DNA of 16,840 nt. Source: Deinococcus frigens DSM 12807. GTDB taxonomy: Bacteria > Deinococcota > Deinococci > Deinococcales > Deinococcaceae. The position numbers were made by a program, and so were the translations under genes. Location of the stretch: assembly GCF_000701425.1 (NCBI RefSeq), contig NZ_JNIW01000057.1:6497-23336 (forward strand), written 5' to 3'. Shown one piece after another: positions 13,186 through 16,840 of this stretch (position 1 is the stretch's first letter; every line of letters starts with the position of its first letter). Under the pieces are notes generated by a model. The model saw nothing but the letters and a program-made list of their open reading frames with translations, did not search any database and was not told where the DNA came from.

Positions 13186-13830
13186 TCAGTCCACCTCGCC
13201 TCTGACGAGCAGCACGGCGACGCTGTAGCGCTCGCCCCCGACCGCCGGCGCTTCGAACTCGTTAAACAGGGCGATCAGGCGCGCTTTGAGCTCCTGCGCC
13301 TGGCGGGCCGTCAACGTCAGGGTGCCGACGTTCGCCATCAGCGGCGCCTTACCCACAAACAGGTCGCTGGCCTGGCCCTGCTCGTCGCCCAGACGCAGGT
13401 TGCTGCCTGTCTCGTCATGCTGTTCGAGCCAGTAGCCCCACTGATCCGCGTGATTCCGCATCTGCTGCGCGGTCAGGGTCATCATCCGTGTCACCCGGGG
13501 AAGGAGCTGCGCGGCCAGAAAAGCGTCCAGCGTGTCGGCACCGGTCACCTCGAAGGGAATGAACCAGCGAGGCGTCACGCCGTAGCGGCGCATCGCACGG
13601 CCCGCCCGGGGCTGCACGGCCGTGACCGTGGCAATCTCAGCCCGGTGCAGCTTGCCCACCAGGTACTGCGCGCGGTTCGGAGAGACGTTCAGGGCGGTCG
13701 CCACCTCTGTGACGGTGCGCGGGGCGGTCATCAGCAGGCCGAGCAGGGCGCGTAGGCTGACGTCCAACAGCAGGGAGGCCTGCGCCGCACGCGCGTGGCG
13801 CACGTGGGGGAGGGCATGAGCCTCAGTCAT
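13186..13830 (-). CDS. winged-helix transcriptional regulator (ArsR-like), divergent from MFS gene
   Basis: A 214-residue protein starting MTEAHALPHVRHAR. The HTH lies about residues 38-66 (TVTEVATALNVSPNRAQYLV, followed by GKLHRAEI), with a wing-like stretch after it, as in ArsR/HTH_20-type regulators. The C-terminal half (FIPFEVTGADTLDAF…) probably forms a ligand or dimer domain; I see no metal-binding Cys/His cluster. The ATG at 13830 is chosen because TATGGT lies 6 bases upstream, giving a leaderless promoter; an in-frame ATG at 13863 would place that promoter inside the gene. It is divergent from an MFS transporter gene 72 bp away with a dyad between, the usual layout of a local repressor of an efflux pump. 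That role is inferred. Confidence 0.8.
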   Translation of the reverse strand: MTEAHALPHVRHARAAQASLLLDVSLRALLGLLMTAPRTVTEVATALNVSPNRAQYLVGKLHRAEIATVTAVQPRAGRAMRRYGVTPRWFIPFEVTGADTLDAFLAAQLLPRVTRMMTLTAQQMRNHADQWGYWLEQHDETGSNLRLGDEQGQASDLFVGKAPLMANVGTLTLTARQAQELKARLIALFNEFEAPAVGGERYSVAVLLVRGEVD

Positions 13831-13836
13831 GACCTG

Positions 13837-13863
13837 ACCATAGGGCGATCCTACCTGAATCAA
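13837..13863 (-). promoter_or_regulatory. candidate leaderless promoter of the winged-helix regulator
   Basis: On the minus strand TTGATT (13858-13863) and TATGGT (13837-13842) lie 15 bp apart, and the -10 is 6 bases before the ATG. The spacer is short, so the -35 assignment is weak; the -10 position is the better part. Confidence 0.35.
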
Positions 13864-13880
13864 TCCCTAGTTCTTCAGGT
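13853..13880. promoter_or_regulatory. candidate operator dyad between regulator and MFS gene
   Basis: ACCTGAA (13853-13859) is the inverted complement of TTCAGGT (13874-13880), with a 14-base spacer. It overlaps the candidate -35 of the regulator and lies 22-50 bp before the transporter ATG, a place from which one dimer could repress both genes. Confidence 0.4.
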
Positions 13881-13902
13881 TGGCCCTCGCCACGATGGCC
13901 CC

Positions 13903-15135
13903 ATGACCACCGCCCGAACCTTGTGGAACCGCTCCTTCCTCTTGTGGCTGTTCGCCACTGCACAGTCACGGATGGGCTCGGCCCTGTCCGGGATCGCGCT
14001 GAGCTTCCTGGTGCTCGGGCAGACGGGGTCGGCCCGCGCGACCGCCCTGACCCTGGCGTGCGCCCTAGCGCCCAACCTCTTGATGCCGTTGATGGGGGCC
14101 TGGGTCGACCGCGTCCCCCTGAAACTCCCGCTGATCGGCGCGGCACTCGCCCAGGGCCTGCTACAGGTCACGGTGGGCGGCCTCGCCCTGGCCTGGGGCG
14201 AAGTGCCCCTGTGGGCGGTGAACGGCGCGGCGCTGCTGTCGGGTCTGGCCAACGCCTTCGCTCAACCGGCGGGGAGCGCCGCAGTGCCCGCCCTGGTGCC
14301 TGCGAACCAACTGGCACGGGCCAACGGTCTGTTGGGGAGCGTCAGCCAGGGCGCGTGGCTGCTCGGCACCCTGGCAGGCGGTTGGCTGGTGGCGGCCCTC
14401 TCCCCCGCGGTGGCCATCGGGCTGGACGGCGTGAGCTTCCTGCTGATGGCCGGCCTGCTCACCCAGGTCGTGCTGCCCCAGACCAGGGGATCCGCTGGTG
14501 CGGGGCCGGGCCTGCTCGCCGACCTGCGGGCGGGCCTGCAGCTGATGCGGCGGTCGATAACGCTGTCGTTCACCCCGCTGATCGGCCTGCTGCTGAACGC
14601 CACCCTGGCCCCGCTGCTGGTCGTCGTACCCAAGTTGATGCTTACCCTGGGCGCAGGCGCCCAGGGCTATGGGGCGTTCCTCGCCCTGGAGGCAGCCGGC
14701 ATGGTGGCGGCGGGAGTCCTGTTCACGGTACTGGGCAACCGCCTGCCCGTGCGGCGGGCGACAGCGGCGGGACTGCTGCTGACGGCCGTGACCTACGGCG
14801 CGATGTGGGCGTGGCCGGTGCTGCCGGTGGTGCTGACCGGGTCGGCGGTGCTGGGTCTGGGCTTCGGGATCCTGAACACGCCCCTGAACACCCTGCTGCA
14901 GCAACTGGTGCCAGGGGAGTACCTGGGACGGGTGTTCAGTGTGCTGGGGATGGTCTCGAGCATCGGCATGCCGCTGAGCCTGCTGCTCATGTCCCCCTGG
15001 CTCGACCGGGTGCCAGTGCCCATGTGGTTCGCAGCGGCGGCGTGCCTACAGGGCCTGGGCGCCGTGGCGTGGATCCTCGTCGTGCACTCGGAACGGCAGC
15101 TGCCGGATCTGCACACGGCAGAGGCGTCAGGGTGA
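13903..15135 (+). CDS. MFS transporter (DHA3/MefA-like drug exporter type)
   Basis: A 410-residue inner-membrane protein with about 12 hydrophobic segments. It resembles the proton-driven exporter group that includes MefA-type macrolide pumps. The loop between segments 2 and 3 carries a motif-A-like GAWVDRVPLK (Gly65, Asp69, Arg70), with a related NRLPVRRATAAG in the second half. Segment 5 region GANAFAQPAGSAA-like (LANAFAQPAGSAAVPALVPA) is typical of this group. The ATG at 13903 gives the common short cytosolic N-terminus (MTTARTLWNRSFLLW); upstream codons in frame overlap the promoter region and look non-coding. No Shine-Dalgarno is visible. Substrate is unknown. A divergent winged-helix gene and an operator-like dyad suggest substrate-induced expression. 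Confidence 0.88.
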   Translation: MTTARTLWNRSFLLWLFATAQSRMGSALSGIALSFLVLGQTGSARATALTLACALAPNLLMPLMGAWVDRVPLKLPLIGAALAQGLLQVTVGGLALAWGEVPLWAVNGAALLSGLANAFAQPAGSAAVPALVPANQLARANGLLGSVSQGAWLLGTLAGGWLVAALSPAVAIGLDGVSFLLMAGLLTQVVLPQTRGSAGAGPGLLADLRAGLQLMRRSITLSFTPLIGLLLNATLAPLLVVVPKLMLTLGAGAQGYGAFLALEAAGMVAAGVLFTVLGNRLPVRRATAAGLLLTAVTYGAMWAWPVLPVVLTGSAVLGLGFGILNTPLNTLLQQLVPGEYLGRVFSVLGMVSSIGMPLSLLLMSPWLDRVPVPMWFAAAACLQGLGAVAWILVVHSERQLPDLHTAEASG

Positions 15136-15341
15136 CCCGGCAGGTCACAGGACGCCGGCACGATTCGCAGCCCAGAGCGATGGGGTGAGGCCTTGTGGGT
15201 GGGGGTGGCCCTCTATACCGCGCACAGGCAGCCTCCAGCCTCAGACGTCCTGACAACGACGGGATGGGCATGCATGGTGTGTATAGGTCTCTCCGGCTTT
15301 GTGTTGAGTGGGACGGCAAATTCCTAATCGGACGCCCCTGT
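15136..15341. other. downstream region of the MFS gene
   Basis: About 200 bp between the transporter stop and the strong promoter at 15342. No gene and no clear terminator were seen. Confidence 0.4.
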
Positions 15342-15370
15342 TTGACTTCCCGTGAATACCGGTTTATATT
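15342..15370 (+). promoter_or_regulatory. near-consensus sigma-70 promoter
   Basis: TTGACT (15342-15347) and TATATT (15365-15370) are separated by exactly 17 bp; each hexamer matches consensus at five of six bases. Start of transcription should be near 15377, three bases before a GC-rich hairpin. No credible plus-strand gene follows; the 72-residue gene on the other strand does. Confidence 0.6.
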
Positions 15371-15379
15371 GAAGAAATC

Positions 15380-15401
15380 AAGGCGGCCGAGAGGTCGCCT
15401 T
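15380..15401 (-). terminator. hairpin terminator of the 72-residue gene
   Basis: A 9-bp stem (15380-15388 with 15393-15401, one G-U pair) with a GAGA loop. Read leftward it comes 26 bases after the TGA/TAG region of the minus gene and is followed by TGATTTCTTCAAT, a fairly T-rich tail. Read rightward it is followed by cttcgtt and lies at the very start of the transcript from the promoter at 15342. Confidence 0.55.
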
Positions 15402-15427
15402 CTTCGTTGGCCACGCTGAACTCGCGC

Positions 15428-15646
15428 TTACGGTTGCTGCACCGGTGACGCGATAGGTAACGCCTTGCTCCGCTCGTAGAGCGCGCAAATCCCACTGCGA
15501 TCCCCATGCTGGTACTCGAGAATGCCATCAGGCTCGCTGGTACCGGGGCGCAGGCCGAGCGCGCGCAGCTCGCCGCCAGTGGCCAGGTGTTCAGGGTAGT
15601 TCTGCTCGTAGCGGGGACGGGGACTGGGTTTGATGCGGCGGGTCAT
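15428..15646 (-). CDS. small hypothetical protein, 72 residues
   Basis: I do not recognise the family. The ATG at 15646 is chosen because AGGA (minus strand of 15656-15659) lies 9 bases before it; an in-frame start at 15700 would add 18 residues. The product has a very basic N-terminus (MTRRIKPSPRPRYEQNY), then a compact middle (HLATGGELRALGLRPGTSEP, DGILEYQHGDRSGICALYER) that looks like a folded small domain. No signal or membrane segment. It has a terminator downstream and a regulatory cluster upstream (15790-15890), which supports its being a real transcription unit. Nearby iterons make a plasmid-maintenance role conceivable, but nothing in the sequence shows it. Confidence 0.6.
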   Translation of the reverse strand: MTRRIKPSPRPRYEQNYPEHLATGGELRALGLRPGTSEPDGILEYQHGDRSGICALYERSKALPIASPVQQP

Positions 15647-15789
15647 GGGCGGCTGTCCTGGTGGAAAGTCGAGAGGAGCGTCATTTCCGCCATGATGCAT
15701 GGTGCGGGGGTGGGCAACAGTGGATCAAGCCGTGGATATGAACTTCCATCTCGTGATTCCTCCTCTCCCCCATTCCCGAACCTGGTACC

Positions 15790-15820
15790 AAAAAAATCGC
15801 CCCTTTTCACAGGCGGGGCG
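15790..15820 (-). terminator. intrinsic terminator or attenuator upstream of the 72-residue gene
   Basis: On the minus strand CGCCCC (from 15820) pairs with GGGGCG (15803-15798) around an 11-base loop, followed by A and seven Ts (15796-15790). This is the clearest intrinsic terminator in the window. No gene was found just upstream of it on that strand, so it may stop a short leader RNA started at the promoter at 15856-15861. Confidence 0.7.
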
Positions 15821-15855
15821 TGGGCCTGACGTGCCCGGAGGGTCAGCGTAGACAG

Positions 15856-15890
15856 AGCATAGAAACCGCGCTCTGACACGACTCTGACAC
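15856..15890 (-). promoter_or_regulatory. 11-bp-phased direct repeats next to a -10 element
   Basis: CTCTGACAC occurs at 15871-15879 and 15882-15890, 11 bp apart (GTGTCAGAG twice on the minus strand). On that strand TATGCT (15861-15856) follows the second copy after 9 bases. Classical SARP-type activator sites have repeats of this phase about 8 bp before the -10. The resulting RNA would reach the terminator at 15820-15790 within 30-60 bases. Confidence 0.45.
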
Positions 15891-16340
15891 CAATGCACAG
15901 TGCCGGATCCTTCTCGTCTGCCCCAGTGGGCCAAGGTTCTCAGTCGAGTAGACCCGACCGCGAGCGTCACTCAGCCATCGAGGAAAGTCCCCAAACGAAA
16001 ACCGCCCTAAACCTCATGCCAGGGCCCGCATCGTCGCTGTCCCCCCCTGTGTCCACAACCACCTGCAGCACAGGCGACCGCTTTGGCCTGGCGCAGGCAA
16101 AACGGCATAAATGAACTGGGCACTAAAGAACGAAGTTCAGAGCATTCACATATCTAATTTCAGATAAGCACGTCACTGGGCATCGCACCTCAACACAGCT
16201 ACCCACTGTGAAACTGCATGACACACCGAAGCTCAGGCATGACAGCAATTACTGTATTACTGCATTCAGCAACGGGTTCTGATGGATGCCGCTCTCGTGC
16301 TTTCGCCGTGTGCTTTCGCGGTTAGGAACACGGAGCTGTA
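15891..16340. other. non-coding stretch left of the iterons, possible origin DNA
   Basis: No gene is visible. From about 16105 the sequence becomes more AT-rich and contains a small dyad (TATCT…AGATA, 16151-16166) and short repeats (tattactg near 16245-16262). This could be the easily melted part of a replication origin, but no consensus DnaA box was found. Confidence 0.3.
16297..16319 (+). repeat. 10-bp direct repeat beside the iterons
   Basis: GTGCTTTCGC occurs at 16297-16306 and 16310-16319, 13 bp apart, ending 21 bases before the first iteron. It partly resembles the iteron core CTTTGCGTG and may be a diverged binding site. Confidence 0.4.
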
Positions 16341-16515
16341 TACCGACACCTTTGCGTGATCGAATTCGAGCCCACTCACTTGAAACTCCAAATACATTGT
16401 CCCAGTAGGCAAATTTCTCGACATAGATCCTGAGGAGTCACTACCGACACCTTTGCGTGATTGGGCCTCAAAAGTACCGACACCTTTGCGTGGTTTCGGA
16501 GATGAGACTACCGAC
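16341..16515 (+). repeat. plasmid iterons (three full, one partial)
   Basis: TACCGACACCTTTGCGTGAT occurs exactly at 16341-16360 and 16442-16461, and with one change (GGT end) at 16475-16494. A partial copy, TACCGAC, is at 16509-16515. The last three start 33 and 34 bp apart, about three helical turns, and the first lies 101 bp before the second. All point the same way. Such phased repeats in non-coding DNA are the binding sites of plasmid Rep initiators. No rep gene is seen in the window; an IS begins just to the right. Confidence 0.75.
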
Positions 16516-16543
16516 CTGACGGCCTGACAGAAATTATGAGAAA

Positions 16544-16601
16544 GCGTCCCCGGTAGGCGACACTTTCTGTTTGTGACAACCGAAAATGCTACCGGGGACG
16601 C
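16544..16601 (+). promoter_or_regulatory. 13-bp inverted repeat enclosing the transposase start codon
   Basis: GCGTCCCCGGTAG (16544-16556) is the exact inverted complement of CTACCGGGGACGC (16589-16601). The 32-base loop holds the GTG at 16573. In RNA entering from outside the IS this could hide the start, as insertion sequences such as IS10 do to prevent activation by read-through. Confidence 0.5.
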
Positions 16602-16840
16602 ACCCCGACTCTACCAAGCCGTCTTCTCCCATATCCAGAGTGGATTGTGGAACGACATCCGCAACGCTCACACGCTGGCCTGGATGGTCACGGGCCTGCT
16701 GCTCTCCCAGCGCAGTTCCATTCCCGCGTGGCTCCCTTACATCCACTCCCGTGCCACGTTCGCGCAAAGCAGTGAACGCCGAGTTCGCCGGTGGCTGGAG
16801 AATCCAGCCATAGACCCCACCAGCATTTATGGTCCGCTCG
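16573..16840 (+). CDS. IS4-like transposase, N-terminal part (runs off right edge)
   Basis: The plus frame is open to the window end: a GTG start followed by [20 protein letters not shown], then the characteristic [20 protein letters not shown] and [15 protein letters not shown]. This N-terminal segment is typical of IS4-type DDE transposases found in Deinococcus and similar bacteria; the catalytic residues would lie beyond the edge. The GTG at 16573 is the first good start after an in-frame TGA at 16537; there is no visible Shine-Dalgarno. The ATG at 16586 is in another frame. The left end of the element should lie between the last partial iteron (16515) and about 16540. The insertion may separate the iterons from the rep gene. 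Confidence 0.7.
   Translation, partial: MTTENATGDAPRLYQAVFSHIQSGLWNDIRNAHTLAWMVTGLLLSQRSSIPAWLPYIHSRATFAQSSERRVRRWLENPAIDPTSIYGPL

Noticed and set aside
13923..15188. 421-codon frame overlapping the MFS gene on the same strand.
   Set aside because: Gly/Arg/Pro-rich shadow of the transporter, which has the membrane segments and family motifs.
15841..15960. Checked for a tRNA upstream of the T-run terminator.
   Set aside because: No cloverleaf, TTCGA loop or CCA end could be assembled on either strand.
1..16840. Checked for a CRISPR array.
   Set aside because: The only regularly spaced repeats are the coding RCC1 units and the iterons; neither has repeat-spacer structure.

Overview
The window looks like accessory DNA, probably a plasmid or megaplasmid, from a high-GC bacterium. 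Deinococcus is my best guess. Reasons: most genes are strongly GC-rich; two candidate promoters place the -10 hexamer 5-6 bases before the ATG, as in the leaderless transcripts common in that genus; there is an orphan soluble PAS/GAF histidine kinase and a BTAD-ATPase-TPR regulator; and decayed insertion sequences are interleaved with surface-protein fragments. Three 20-bp iterons and a truncated fourth near the right edge point to a plasmid replication origin. No rRNA, tRNA or CRISPR array was seen. The genus is inference, not proof.

Left part (1-3730): a lipoprotein with RCC1 repeats (leftward, cut by the window edge) is divergent from a 965-residue regulator (winged helix, BTAD, NB-ARC-type ATPase, TPRs). 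An 11-bp-phased direct repeat lies between them, the geometry bound by SARP/OmpR-type winged helices. The pair may be a surface protein and its regulator.

Surface-protein graveyard (3730-7860): 3' ends of FG-GAP, Ig-like and RCC1 genes lie one after another on the minus strand. One 3' end with its terminator is present twice as a direct repeat of about 170 bp. They are followed by a large 5'-truncated gene (Ig-like domains, IPT/TIG, beta-helix, Gly-rich tail) with a clear base-composition break at the TIG/beta-helix boundary. It abuts, without an IS between, the 3' end of a type III-like DNA methyltransferase gene. A small unknown gene follows.

IS scar and chromosomal-type genes (8280-15140): an IS982-family transposase gene is cut by an IS3-family fragment that is itself truncated. 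Then come a small membrane protein, a 699-residue cytosolic sensor kinase, a gene-poor 870-bp stretch, and a divergent winged-helix regulator/MFS transporter pair with a dyad between them.

Right part (15140-16840): a near-consensus promoter aimed at a hairpin, a 72-residue unknown gene, a compact cluster (direct repeats, -10, intrinsic terminator) upstream of it that could be an attenuator, an AT-richer stretch, the iterons, and the start of an IS4-like transposase. The rep gene is not in the window and may lie beyond that IS.
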